Origin: Blautia sp.
GTDB lineage: Bacteria; Bacillota; Clostridia; Lachnospirales; Lachnospiraceae
Assembly (NCBI GenBank): GCA_021772055.1
Contig: JAETNR010000027.1
Coordinates: forward strand, 1 to 57,966
DNA: 57,966 bases
Direction of reading: 5' to 3'
Below the pieces are notes generated by a model. That model was not told where the DNA came from, did not search any database, and saw nothing but the letters and a program-made list of their open reading frames with translations. Shown piece after piece: positions 1-7,258 of the stretch. Both the position numbers and the translations under genes were made by a program. Within the stretch, counting starts at the first letter, position 1; the number at the start of each line of letters is the position of its first letter.

Positions 1-72
1 TGTACTTTTCAGAACAAACAGTAAACGGATATACTGTAGGATTTAAAATAGCGGCATAAGAGGAGAAAATAA

Positions 73-537
73 ATGATAAATATAATGTTTTGCTGTCATG
101 GAAATATTTGCAGATCTACCATGTGCGAGAGCGTTTTTACCCACATGGTTAAGGAAAGAGGACTGGAAGATCAGTTTCACATTGACTCCAGTGCTACCAG
201 TACAGAGGAGATAGGAAATCCTCCTCATAGGGGTACTGTAAAGAAATTGCGTGAGGAGAATATACCTTTAGTACCCCACAGAGCAAAACAGATAACATGG
301 AATGATTATAAGAAATTTGATTATATCATAGGGATGGATACTTGGAATATCCGCAATCTTACCCGGATGCTGAAAGGAGATCCTGAGGAAAAGGTGTATA
401 AACTTTTATCCTTTTCTGGATCCGACAGAGATATAGCTGATCCGTGGTATACGGGTAACTTTGATGAAACCTATTCAGATGTTGTAGAGGGCTGTGAGGG
501 ATTTTTGAGGTATTTACAAGAAAACGAAGTTTTGTAA
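73..537 (+). CDS. Low-molecular-weight protein tyrosine phosphatase
   Basis: A 154-residue cytosolic phosphatase of the LMW-PTP family, which removes phosphate from tyrosine or arginine residues. The N-terminal signature CHGNICRS (residues 8-15) is the catalytic CX5R loop, and DPWY near residue 123 supplies the general-acid aspartate. Length is normal for the family. The ATG at 73 has a GAGGAG ribosome site at 61-66. It lies upstream of the first phage replication gene and shares the GATC-rich base usage of the phage (five GATC in 465 bases), which suggests phage cargo rather than flanking host DNA. Its target is unknown; interference with host phospho-signalling is only an inference. No partner kinase is visible. 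Confidence 0.9.
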   Translation: MINIMFCCHGNICRSTMCESVFTHMVKERGLEDQFHIDSSATSTEEIGNPPHRGTVKKLREENIPLVPHRAKQITWNDYKKFDYIIGMDTWNIRNLTRMLKGDPEEKVYKLLSFSGSDRDIADPWYTGNFDETYSDVVEGCEGFLRYLQENEVL

Positions 538-555
538 AAATAGATATTGTAAAAT

Positions 556-569
556 ATTATATAGGTTTT
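556..569 (-). repeat. 14-bp repeat AAAACCTATATAAT, copy 1 (inverted)
   Basis: Minus-strand copy of AAAACCTATATAAT; identical plus-strand copies lie at 2324-2337 and 20838-20851. All three are intergenic. It contains a SigA-like TATAAT, so it may be a shared -10 region or a protein-binding site. Confidence 0.6.
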
Positions 570-601
570 GTATAAAATCTTTCCTCCTTTGTGGTTATTA
601 C
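570..601 (+). promoter_or_regulatory. Phage-type promoter, site 1
   Basis: GTATAAA at 570-576 and GGTTATTAC at 593-601: a variant of the ten-copy element (consensus GTCTAAA, then GGTTATTAC). The distance from the G of the first box to GTT of the second is 24. It drives the helicase gene at 631. The first box is the least conserved of the ten. Confidence 0.6.
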
Positions 602-630
602 AGAGTAGTAATCACAAAGGAGGTTTTTTT
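583..630 (+). promoter_or_regulatory. Hairpin over promoter core and ribosome site, with T7 tract
   Basis: CCTCCTTTGTG (583-593) pairs perfectly with CACAAAGGAGG (613-623); ATTAC (597-601) pairs with GTAAT (608-612) inside, after a 3-base bulge. Seven T follow (624-630), directly before the ATG at 631. The left arm lies at and upstream of the -10 box, so only RNA reading in from upstream could form the hairpin, which would act as a terminator and would bury AAAGGAGG. RNA started at this promoter should lack the left arm. The pairing is seen; the insulator role is inferred. Confidence 0.6.
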
Positions 631-2310
631 ATGGTCAATATTGAAAAGCTGGAAAAGGGTACATATTTCAAGGATGCCTTTAAGGTATCTTACAAATATG
701 ATCCTCAGATATTGAATAAAATCAGACAGCTCTCCTACAGGAGATATTTACCGGAGGAGAAAGCGTGGGAAATTCCGGCAAGTGAGCTTATACACCTCAT
801 AGATCTGATTGGAGTTGATAATATCAATGCAGATCCAAAATACTTAAAAGGCGTAGTTGCAAAAGAGGCAGGAACCGCCGCTAAAACGTCTGAGGAGGTC
901 AGAGATCGGCTTAAAGGCATTAAGCCTATAGTTGATTATCCTTTTAAAACAAAGCCGTTTCCTCATCAAATAGAGGCTTTTAACATAGGGTACAAGAGTG
1001 ATAACCTCTTACTTGCAGACGATCAGGGACTTGGAAAGACAAAAGAGAGCATTGACATAGCAGTTTCCCGGAAAGAGGAGATAGGTAAATGTCTGATTGT
1101 ATGTGGAGTAAATTCAGTTAAGTATAACTGGAGAGATGAGATCAAAATACATTCTGATGAAACCGCCATGATGATAGACGGAAAAACAGTTGATAAGAGG
1201 CTGGATCAGATTAAACTCTGGATCTATGGAAATGATTATTTTGGTATCATAAACATTGAGAGCCTGAGAAATGAGAAGATCATGGACAGCCTGTATTATA
1301 AGATTAAAGATGATCTTATAGGGGCTGTTATCGTGGATGAGATCCACAAAGGGAAAAATGGTGAAAGTGCTCAGGGAAAATCTATGAGGATGCTCAGGAG
1401 CCGGATCAGGATAGGACTTTCAGGCACTCCAATGAATAAAGCTGAGGATTTATGGAATATCCTTACATGGCTCAGATCTGAGACTATGAGCGTGTATCAA
1501 TTTAAAAATAGATATTGCATTATGGGAGGATTTAAGGGATATAAGGTAGTAGGTCACAGAAATCTTGATGAGTTAAATGAAAAGCTCAATAAGGTTATGC
1601 TGAGGAGGAAGAAAGAGGATGTGCTGGATCTTCCTCCGAAAATGTATAAGACAGAGTTTGTTGAGCTCACCAAAAAACAACAGCTTTTATACCGGGAAAT
1701 CAAACAGGGAATTGTTGATAATCTGGATAATATCATGGAGATCCCAAACCCGTTAAGCTGTACTGTAAGATTAAGACAGCTCACAAGCGGCTTATTTTCT
1801 GAGGATAACCCTAAACTTGAGAGAATAAAGGATATGCTGGAGGAGATCGTTGAGAGCGGTCATAAAGCCCTCATTTTCTCTCAGTGGGAGAAAGTAACAG
1901 AGGTATATAAAGAAGCCCTGAAAGAGTACAATCCGGCTTATATAGTGGGTGCTGTAGATGTAGAGGACAGACAGAAAGAGGTTTACCGTTTCCAGCAGGA
2001 TCCCTCTTGTAAGGTTGCTATAGGTACAATAGGTGCTATGGGTACAGGACTTACAATGACAGCGGCAAGTTATGTATTTTTCGTAGATAAAAAATACTGG
2101 GATGCTGAAAATAAACAGGCTGAGGACAGGGCTCATAGAATTGGCACAAAGGATACTGTAAATGTAGTGTCTCTGGTAGCAACAAATACCTGTGATGAGG
2201 GAATTGAGGAGTTATTGAGGGATAACAGAGCCCTCTTTGATCGGGTAGTTGAGGGAAAAGGAACAGTTGTGGATATTAAAGCTATTCTTGCTAAAATATT
2301 GCAGTTGTGA
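631..2310 (+). CDS. SNF2-family DNA helicase/ATPase with HARP-like N-terminus
   Basis: A 559-residue superfamily 2 DNA translocase. Residues about 5-55 resemble the HARP domain of SMARCAL1-type annealing helicases. The motor follows: FPHQ near 110, Walker A DQGLGKT near 131, DEIH near 236, SGTP near 264, and motif VI QAEDRAHRIG near 496. All motor motifs look intact. I chose the ATG at 631 because AAAGGAGG lies 7 bases upstream and the promoter and hairpin sit before it; the longer frame from 568 would start inside the promoter. Phage SNF2 proteins commonly accompany replication genes and probably remodel forks or recombination intermediates; that role is inferred. Confidence 0.9.
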   Translation: MVNIEKLEKGTYFKDAFKVSYKYDPQILNKIRQLSYRRYLPEEKAWEIPASELIHLIDLIGVDNINADPKYLKGVVAKEAGTAAKTSEEVRDRLKGIKPIVDYPFKTKPFPHQIEAFNIGYKSDNLLLADDQGLGKTKESIDIAVSRKEEIGKCLIVCGVNSVKYNWRDEIKIHSDETAMMIDGKTVDKRLDQIKLWIYGNDYFGIINIESLRNEKIMDSLYYKIKDDLIGAVIVDEIHKGKNGESAQGKSMRMLRSRIRIGLSGTPMNKAEDLWNILTWLRSETMSVYQFKNRYCIMGGFKGYKVVGHRNLDELNEKLNKVMLRRKKEDVLDLPPKMYKTEFVELTKKQQLLYREIKQGIVDNLDNIMEIPNPLSCTVRLRQLTSGLFSEDNPKLERIKDMLEEIVESGHKALIFSQWEKVTEVYKEALKEYNPAYIVGAVDVEDRQKEVYRFQQDPSCKVAIGTIGAMGTGLTMTAASYVFFVDKKYWDAENKQAEDRAHRIGTKDTVNVVSLVATNTCDEGIEELLRDNRALFDRVVEGKGTVVDIKAILAKILQL

Positions 2311-2323
2311 TAAGATATTTCCG

Positions 2324-2357
2324 AAAACCTATATAATGAGGGATAAATTGAGGAATA
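2324..2357 (+). promoter_or_regulatory. Shared -10/leader element, copy 1
   Basis: Holds the second copy of AAAACCTATATAAT (2324-2337), and from TATAAT onward (2332-2357) matches 24 of 26 bases with 23565-23590. No good -35 box stands 16-18 bases upstream, so promoter activity is uncertain. It precedes the HTH gene starting at 2385. Confidence 0.45.
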
Positions 2358-2384
2358 AAATTATACTTGAGGAGGTTGAGGCGG

Positions 2385-2648
2385 TTGAAAGTTTTCAACG
2401 GTGTTATTTATTATACAGTCACAGAAGTAGCTCAACTCTGTGAAAAGTCCACTCAGATTATAAAAATCTGGAATAAAAAGAGTGATGAGATAGAGAAAGC
2501 CGGAGGAGAGAGGCTGATACCTCCTCCTTACATAGCTGACAATGGGTATAAATACTGGAGTGCTGAGGATGCTCAGAAAATTATTGAGTATTCCAAAATA
2601 TCTCACAAAGAGAGGTATGGAAATTTAAAGGTGAAGAGAGAGGAGTGA
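2385..2648 (+). CDS. MerR/excisionase-like HTH protein
   Basis: An 87-residue putative DNA-binding protein. The region YTVTEVAQLCEKSTQIIKIW is an HTH with a following wing-like segment, as in MerR or excisionase-type regulators; a YWSAEDAQKI segment near the C-terminus is typical of the second half of such folds. The TTG at 2385 is favoured because GAGGAGG (2369-2375) lies 9 bases upstream; a TTG at 2367 would sit inside that ribosome site. The stop codon lies in the loop of the terminator at 2638. Its target is unknown. Confidence 0.6.
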   Translation: MKVFNGVIYYTVTEVAQLCEKSTQIIKIWNKKSDEIEKAGGERLIPPPYIADNGYKYWSAEDAQKIIEYSKISHKERYGNLKVKREE

Positions 2649-2664
2649 TCCTCTCTCATTTTTT
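2638..2664 (+). terminator. Rho-independent terminator
   Basis: GAGAGGA (2638-2644), loop GTGA, TCCTCTC (2649-2655), then CA and a long T tract. Ends the helicase/HTH transcript. Confidence 0.8.
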
Positions 2665-2807
2665 TTTCACCGTATACGGATTTTCCGTAAACGGTTTTTC
2701 CGCAACAAATAAATACTAAATAAACAAAATACTAAATATCTAAAAAATCAAAGATTTTTTAGAGGGCAGAGCCCTTTAGAAGAGTTGAAAAACTTTTCTT
2801 TTTTTTT
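2665..2807. other. Non-coding stretch with stacked hairpins and AT-rich repeats
   Basis: ACCGTATACGGA (2669-2680) and TCCGTAAACGGT (2684-2695) form an 11/12 inverted repeat around TTT, followed by T5. An AT-rich part carries two AATACTAAAT direct repeats (2710-2745). Then come AAAAAATC/GATTTTTT, AGGGC/GCCCT, and AGAAGAGTT/AACTTTTCT with a T9 tract that ends at promoter site 2. The last hairpin is a terminator. The AT-rich repeats could belong to an origin, but nothing proves it. Confidence 0.5.
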
Positions 2808-2838
2808 GTCTAAATAATTCTTTAGTTTTTGTTATTAC
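2808..2838 (+). promoter_or_regulatory. Phage-type promoter, site 2
   Basis: GTCTAAA (2808-2814) and TGTTATTAC (2830-2838); box distance 23. The first box begins right after the T tract of the upstream terminator. Drives the 2870-3856 gene set, whose first ribosome site is AAAGGAG about 25 bases downstream. Confidence 0.75.
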
Positions 2839-2869
2839 TCAGTACAAAGACAAAGAAAGGAGATCAGGG

Positions 2870-3208
2870 ATGATACAGTTAAATTTTTTAAATGCTCAGG
2901 TAGAAGATACCGGATCAGGGCTGATTGTAAATGGTAGAGAGCTTAGTGATATTATATCGGCGGCTTTAGGCACTATTAAACGTATACCGGGCAGATATGA
3001 TTATATATCTGAAAAAGATAAGGGAACGCCTTTTAAGTCAAAGCTCTGTAATGTCTCAGTAACCATTGATGATAGATCAGCGGATATTACAGAGACTATT
3101 ACCTTTGATGATAAGTCTGGAGTAGAAGAGATAACCTTGGAAGAATTTGAAAAGGAGTTAGAAAATGAGCACTCTCAGAAAACTCAACAGGCAGATCCAG
3201 AGGAATAA
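2870..3208 (+). CDS. Unknown phage protein, 112 aa
   Basis: Not recognised. An acidic soluble protein beginning MIQLNFLNAQVEDTG, with predicted beta-rich character in the middle (alternating hydrophobics around VSVTIDD and TETITF) and a charged, Glu/Gln-rich tail. ATG has a strong AAAGGAGA site. First gene after promoter site 2. It overlaps the next small gene by 44 bases, so the two are probably translationally coupled. No signal peptide or membrane segment. Confidence 0.7.
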   Translation: MIQLNFLNAQVEDTGSGLIVNGRELSDIISAALGTIKRIPGRYDYISEKDKGTPFKSKLCNVSVTIDDRSADITETITFDDKSGVEEITLEEFEKELENEHSQKTQQADPEE

Positions 3209-3317
3209 AGGTGAATTGCCTATGAAAAAGGTTGTTGCCCGGAAACTGGGTTGCACAAATAAAGAATTAAACAGGAGATTTTTTAACAAGAAAAAGGAGG
3301 ACAAAGACAATGAGTAG
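3165..3317 (+). CDS. Small basic protein, 50 aa
   Basis: Not recognised. ATG at 3165 with AAGGAG at 3153 in the preceding gene. Very basic (about 17 Lys/Arg of 50), with VARKLGCTNKELNRRFF looking like a short helix-turn-helix; nucleic-acid binding is a guess. Its stop overlaps the start of the next gene (3310). The good ribosome site and coupling to both neighbours support it as real. Confidence 0.55.
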   Translation: MSTLRKLNRQIQRNKGELPMKKVVARKLGCTNKELNRRFFNKKKEDKDNE

Positions 3318-3642
3318 AGGTATGTTTGGTGGAATGTTTTCAGGTATGGGTTGTATGGGATCGGATCCGTTTTTTTTTGACGGGGCAAGATCAGAGGAAG
3401 ATGTGAGAAGAGAAGAGGATAAGCTGGCAGAAGCCCATAAAAAGTTTGAAGAAAGCAAGAGAAAAGAGATCACGATCACAAAAGAGGAGTTTATGAAGAG
3501 AGCGGCAGAGGTTATCTCCAGTGGAAGATTTTCCAGTCTGATGATTGAGAGTGATCCGAAAATGGGATTTCTTACTATGCTGGTGGTAACTCCTCTGATC
3601 TCAGATTTGACACATGAGTTGTTTGATAAGGAGGATAAATAG
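3310..3642 (+). CDS. Unknown protein with Gly/Met/Phe-rich N-terminus, 110 aa
   Basis: Not recognised. The first 25 residues are an unusual Gly/Met/Phe run (MSRGMFGGMFSGMGCMGSD), followed by a charged helical stretch (about 28-65) and a hydrophobic patch (MGFLTMLVVTPLI) near residue 90. Start ATG at 3310 follows AAAAGGAGG. It overlaps the upstream gene by 8 bases. The N-terminal composition suggests a flexible or self-associating segment. Confidence 0.65.
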   Translation: MSRGMFGGMFSGMGCMGSDPFFFDGARSEEDVRREEDKLAEAHKKFEESKRKEITITKEEFMKRAAEVISSGRFSSLMIESDPKMGFLTMLVVTPLISDLTHELFDKEDK

Positions 3643-3643
3643 T

Positions 3644-3856
3644 ATGGCAGAGAATAAACCACAGGTAAGAGTATCATCCATTGAGGTTGAGTTGGGAATG
3701 AGTGTACAGAATAAGGCTGGTATCTGGTGTAAGCCTACAGCAAGAATGGTACTTACAGTAGATGGAGGAACCTCTCCGGCTCAGAGAGCGGCTATCATTA
3801 AACAGGGATTTGATGAGGTGTGTGAAAACATTGAAAAGCTCTTAGAAGAGATGTAG
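3644..3856 (+). CDS. Unknown phage protein, 70 aa
   Basis: Not recognised. The ATG at 3644 (MAENKPQVRV) has AAGGAGG about 8 bases upstream; a longer frame from 3614 lacks a ribosome site. Alternating hydrophobics in the first half (VSSIEVEL, ARMVLTV) suggest beta strands; the C-terminal third (FDEVCENIEKLLEEM) is an amphipathic helix. It ends with TAG TAA, then a terminator at 3871. Confidence 0.65.
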   Translation: MAENKPQVRVSSIEVELGMSVQNKAGIWCKPTARMVLTVDGGTSPAQRAAIIKQGFDEVCENIEKLLEEM

Positions 3857-3870
3857 TAAATAAAAATCTG

Positions 3871-3899
3871 GGGAGAAAGGTTACTTTCTCCCTGTTTAT
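3871..3899 (+). terminator. Rho-independent terminator
   Basis: GGGAGAAAG (3871-3879), loop GTTA, CTTTCTCCC (3884-3892), then TGTTTATTT. Ends the site-2 transcript, though some read-through into the next gene is likely because no promoter lies between. Confidence 0.7.
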
Positions 3900-3913
3900 T
3901 TGAGGTGATGGCA

Positions 3914-4600
3914 ATGGGAAAAATAAACGTGGTGAAACGAGATAATTTTACAATTATCAATAATCATGTTTTGCAGAATAAAAATCTTTCTCTGAAAGCC
4001 AAAGGATTATATGCTTTTATGTGGAGCTTGCCTCCTGATTGGGATTATTCTGTTAATGGGCTTGTAGCTGTACTGAAAGAGGGACGGGATGCTATCAATG
4101 TAGCACTGAAAGAGCTTGAGAATGAGGGATATTTAGTAAGATCTATCTCAAGATCAGGAGGTAAATTCTCAGACATGGATTATTGTCTGAATGAGATCCC
4201 GGATCCATTCAGGGATAGGACAGAGATACAGAAAAAGCCTGAGAAGAAAAAAGATCCGGTAAAGGTAAAGCAGAAGCCTAAAAAGACGTATGCTGACATT
4301 TTCAACTCTGATGAAAATAAATGTATTTCTGAGGCACTCCAGAAATACATACATGATTGTTCTGGAAAGGGGATCCGTTTTCAGACAGCTACAGTAGAGG
4401 GGTTTGCTCAGTTTCTCCGGGAAGAGGCTGGGGAAGATCCTGTACTTGCTATGAGGATTGTAGATCAGAGTTTAGATAAGGGATGGAAGAGGCTTTATAA
4501 GTTGAAAAAATATGGAGGATCTGGAGAAAATATTGAGAGAGTGCCATATAAACCTGAGGATCTGGCAAAGGACGAAAAAGGAGAGCTTGTGGTGTATTAA
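3914..4600 (+). CDS. Replication initiator/organizer-like winged-helix protein
   Basis: A 228-residue protein. Residues 1-75 match the winged helix found at the N-terminus of phage replisome organizers (NLSLKAKGLYAFMWSLPPDW, then an ALKELENEGYLVR segment). A basic linker (about 95-130) leads to a DnaD-like helical C-terminal domain with GWKRLYKLKKYG near the end. I chose the ATG at 3914 because GAGGTG stands 6 bases upstream. Directly before the DnaC-like loader and DnaB-like helicase, it fits an origin-binding initiator that recruits the loader. Confidence 0.75.
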   Translation: MGKINVVKRDNFTIINNHVLQNKNLSLKAKGLYAFMWSLPPDWDYSVNGLVAVLKEGRDAINVALKELENEGYLVRSISRSGGKFSDMDYCLNEIPDPFRDRTEIQKKPEKKKDPVKVKQKPKKTYADIFNSDENKCISEALQKYIHDCSGKGIRFQTATVEGFAQFLREEAGEDPVLAMRIVDQSLDKGWKRLYKLKKYGGSGENIERVPYKPEDLAKDEKGELVVY

Positions 4601-4601
4601 G

Positions 4602-4631
4602 AGAGGGGGAGAAATCTCCCTCTTTTTTTTT
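4602..4631 (+). terminator. Rho-independent terminator
   Basis: AGAGGGGGAG/CTCCCTCT hairpin with AAAT loop and a T10 tract that runs into the GTCTAAA box of promoter site 3. Confidence 0.75.
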
Positions 4632-4663
4632 GTCTAAAAATGAGGAGGTGATGGGGTTATTAC
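4632..4663 (+). promoter_or_regulatory. Phage-type promoter, site 3
   Basis: GTCTAAAAA at 4632 and GGTTATTAC ending at 4663; box distance 24. AAAGGAG follows 10 bases later. Drives the helicase loader and helicase genes. Confidence 0.8.
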
Positions 4664-4687
4664 TCAGAAAAGAAAGGAGTGAGGATA

Positions 4688-5356
4688 TTGAGGTGTTACG
4701 CTGAAAAGTATTGCAAGAAAAATAAAAATCACTGTAGTGAGTCATGCTCAGGGTATGTGATCTTAAAGGCATTATATAAGCTGAGCCGGATACCGGAAAG
4801 ATATTGTTACAATATCCCTCTTGTGCCGGAGAGATCTGATCTGTCAGCTTTTGAAGAGTTAAAGAATTTTATGGAAACGGTAGAGGATAGGGTAAGTGCC
4901 GGGGACGGGCTTTATATCTGGAGTGAGGGAGTAGGTAATGGGAAAACCTCATGGGCTTGTAAGATTATGAGCTACTATTTCCGAAAGATTGCATTTAAGA
5001 CGGGGATTGAAAATGAGGGGCTGTATATTTATTTGCCCTCATTTCTGGATGATCTCAGGATGAGCTATGGAGAGGATACAGATCCAGATTTTCAGGAGGT
5101 ACTCAGCATGATAAAAAACTGTAAGCTCCTGATACTGGATGATGTTGGGGCTGAGAGATCCTCTGAGTGGGTAAATGAGAGATTGCTTAGTATCATAAAC
5201 TCCCGGATAATGAGCGGATTATCTACAATCTATACCTCCAATTTGTCTCTGGAAGATCTGGAGAATACAGTTGGGAAACGGATTTCCAGCCGGATCCTTG
5301 GGAGTACAAAAGAGATCCACCTTGTAGGGAAAGACAAGAGGGGAGGTGTTAAGTGA
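4688..5356 (+). CDS. DnaC-like AAA+ helicase loader
   Basis: A 222-residue AAA+ ATPase that would load the DnaB-like helicase encoded next. Walker A GVGNGKTS near residue 82, Walker B LLILDDVG near 147, sensor 1 TIYTSNLS near 181, and an arginine finger in KRISSRIL near 199. The N-terminus has four cysteines (CYAEKYCKKNKNHCSESC) that could bind zinc, an unusual addition. The TTG at 4688 is favoured (AAAGGAG 8 bases upstream); GTG at 4679 overlaps the ribosome site. Stop and next start overlap by one base. Confidence 0.85.
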   Translation: MRCYAEKYCKKNKNHCSESCSGYVILKALYKLSRIPERYCYNIPLVPERSDLSAFEELKNFMETVEDRVSAGDGLYIWSEGVGNGKTSWACKIMSYYFRKIAFKTGIENEGLYIYLPSFLDDLRMSYGEDTDPDFQEVLSMIKNCKLLILDDVGAERSSEWVNERLLSIINSRIMSGLSTIYTSNLSLEDLENTVGKRISSRILGSTKEIHLVGKDKRGGVK

Positions 5357-6663
5357 TGGCTGGCAATGGATTGATTGAGGAGAGCTTTATCTGTAGATTG
5401 TTGGAAATTGGATCTATTGATCCAATGAAAGAGCAAGGGCTTACTGATGCAATGTTTCTAACCTGTAAGGATGAAATACAGTATATAGAGAGGCACTTTG
5501 CAGAGTATAAACAGCTCCCGGATAAGATTATCTTTTTGCAGAAATTTAAAGATTTTCAGATGTTGGATGTATCTGAGAGCGTTGATTATCTGGCAGACAG
5601 AATAAAAGAGCAATTCCTTTATACAAAGATGGTTCCGATAATCACAAAAGCCGGGGAGTTGCTCCGGGAGGACAGCTTAAAGACTGTGGACTATCTGAAA
5701 AATGAGCTGGAGAATTTGCACAAAGAAAACCCGGTCAGCAAAAATAAAGATGGTGTGGATATTGTATCAGAGGCAAAAAGCAGATTAACCTCATATCAGA
5801 AAAGGTGTGATATGAAAGGGCTTATGGGAATATCTACAGGTATCCCTCAGTTAGATGATTTTACAAATGGCTGGTTATGGGGAGAGGAGCTTGTAATTAT
5901 AACCGGGCGTACAAATGTGGGAAAATCATGGATAGCTGAGTATTTTGGTACTGTGGCATGGGAGGCAGGATATAAGGTTTTACAGTATTCTGGTGAAATG
6001 AGCGTGGAGATGGTAGGTTTTCGATTTGATACCCTCCATAAACATTTCTCAAATATGGGACTATTGAACGGATCCGGCATACTTGGAAACAAATCCGGGA
6101 CAGACGGGGGAAAGCTCCTGAGAAAAGATTATGAGGATTATATCAGCCAGCTTGCTACAAAATCCGGGTATGTGATTGTAACTCCTGATGATTTTGGAGG
6201 TCGTAAGCCTACAGTTGGTGAGCTGGAGACTCTGGCAAAAAAGATAGGAGCGGATCTCATAGTGATAGATCAGCTTTCTCTTATGTCAGATCAGCGGAAA
6301 GCGGATACTCCCAGAATAGCTTATAACAATATCTCTGAGGATGCTTTTTTGATGAGTAAGAGGCTTGGTAAGCCTGTAATCATGTTGGTACAGGCGAATA
6401 GGGAAAGTGTGAAGAATAAAAAGAAAGGGCAATCTCCTGAGTTACATGATATTGCTGAGAGTGATGGTGTAGGACAGAACGCCACAAGAGTAATAGCATT
6501 ATCTGTACTGGATGGAATTTTAAAGCTGGGTATTAAGAAAAACAGATATGGGATCAATAACAAGGATGTTCTTGTGAAATGGGATATAAATACAGGTATG
6601 ATTTCTCCTGTTATTGAAAACCCGGATGGAGAAAAGTCTGAGAGTGAGGATTACGGATTTTAG
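5356..6663 (+). CDS. DnaB-like replicative helicase
   Basis: A 435-residue hexameric 5'-3' helicase. An N-terminal helical domain (to about 110) is followed by a RecA-like motor with Walker A GRTNVGKSW near 184, LQYSGEMS (catalytic Glu) near 213, Walker B DLIVIDQLSLMS near 298 and MLVQANRES near 341. Length is normal for the family. ATG at 5356 follows GGAGGTG and overlaps the loader stop codon. With the loader and CHC2/Toprim primase it would form the phage primosome. Confidence 0.9.
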   Translation: MAGNGLIEESFICRLLEIGSIDPMKEQGLTDAMFLTCKDEIQYIERHFAEYKQLPDKIIFLQKFKDFQMLDVSESVDYLADRIKEQFLYTKMVPIITKAGELLREDSLKTVDYLKNELENLHKENPVSKNKDGVDIVSEAKSRLTSYQKRCDMKGLMGISTGIPQLDDFTNGWLWGEELVIITGRTNVGKSWIAEYFGTVAWEAGYKVLQYSGEMSVEMVGFRFDTLHKHFSNMGLLNGSGILGNKSGTDGGKLLRKDYEDYISQLATKSGYVIVTPDDFGGRKPTVGELETLAKKIGADLIVIDQLSLMSDQRKADTPRIAYNNISEDAFLMSKRLGKPVIMLVQANRESVKNKKKGQSPELHDIAESDGVGQNATRVIALSVLDGILKLGIKKNRYGINNKDVLVKWDINTGMISPVIENPDGEKSESEDYGF

Positions 6664-6702
6664 AAGAATACAGAAAAATTTTTGAAAAACTTAAAAATGC
6701 TT

Positions 6703-6733
6703 GTCTAAATATACCGCCCCTTTTGGTTATTAC
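6703..6733 (+). promoter_or_regulatory. Phage-type promoter, site 4
   Basis: GTCTAAA at 6703-6709 and GGTTATTAC at 6725-6733; box distance 23. Drives the regulator genes from 6767. Confidence 0.8.
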
Positions 6734-6764
6734 ACGGTAAGAAACCAAAAAGGAGGCGGTTTTT
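6713..6764 (+). promoter_or_regulatory. Hairpin over promoter core and ribosome site
   Basis: ACCGCC (6713-6718) pairs with GGCGGT (6755-6760) and TTTTGGTT (6721-6728) with AACCAAAA (6743-6750), followed by TTTT. The right arm includes AGGAGG, so folding would hide the ribosome site of the 6767 gene in read-through RNA only. Same design as at 583-630. Confidence 0.55.
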
Positions 6765-6766
6765 GA

Positions 6767-7258
6767 GTGATTAGATTAAACAGCAAAGATGTAGCTGAGT
6801 TTATGGGTAAGCGGCATGATAATTTGATGAGAACTATCCGTACAGATATTAAAAATCTGGAGAGTCCTGATAATTATTACAAAGAGGGATCCTATACAGA
6901 CGGTAAGGGAAAGGTAAGGGCTTGCTATGAAATCTCTATTCAGGGATGTGAGAGGCTTTCTAAAAAGCTCTCAGAAGAGGATAAAGAGTCTTTCCTGAAT
7001 AAGTGTAGGGATAACGCAAAAGAGAGCTCAGATGAGGCTCTCAGAGCCTCAGAGAGCCATTCTGAAAAAGAGTACACTGTAAAAGAGGCGGCTGAAAAGC
7101 TTGGGATCTCAGAAAGAACAATTTTCAGACGGATCAAAGCCGGAGAGCTGAAAGCAGAAAAGAGGGAATTTAAACAGGTACTTGTATCTGAGAGAACAGT
7201 GATTACGGAAAGCAGTATTGAGGAGTATCTGAAAAATCAGGAGGAAAAGGATGTTTAA
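6767..7258 (+). CDS. Rha-family regulator with C-terminal HTH
   Basis: A 163-residue two-domain regulator. Residues 1-70 match the Rha (pRha) domain: MIRLNSKDVAEFMGKRHDNL then YYKEGSYTDGKGKVR and YEISIQGCERL. After a Ser/Glu-rich linker, residues about 105-160 (YTVKEAAEKLGISERTIFRR) form an excisionase-type HTH. GTG at 6767 with AGGAGG 10 bases upstream; TTG at 6763 is out of frame. Rha proteins in other phages affect lysis-lysogeny decisions or host specificity; the role here is inferred. Confidence 0.75.
   Translation: MIRLNSKDVAEFMGKRHDNLMRTIRTDIKNLESPDNYYKEGSYTDGKGKVRACYEISIQGCERLSKKLSEEDKESFLNKCRDNAKESSDEALRASESHSEKEYTVKEAAEKLGISERTIFRRIKAGELKAEKREFKQVLVSERTVITESSIEEYLKNQEEKDV

Noticed and set aside
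1..72. Host-phage junction (attachment site) left of the phosphatase gene
   Set aside because: No integrase, repeat or tRNA end is present, and the phosphatase has the same GATC-rich usage as the phage.
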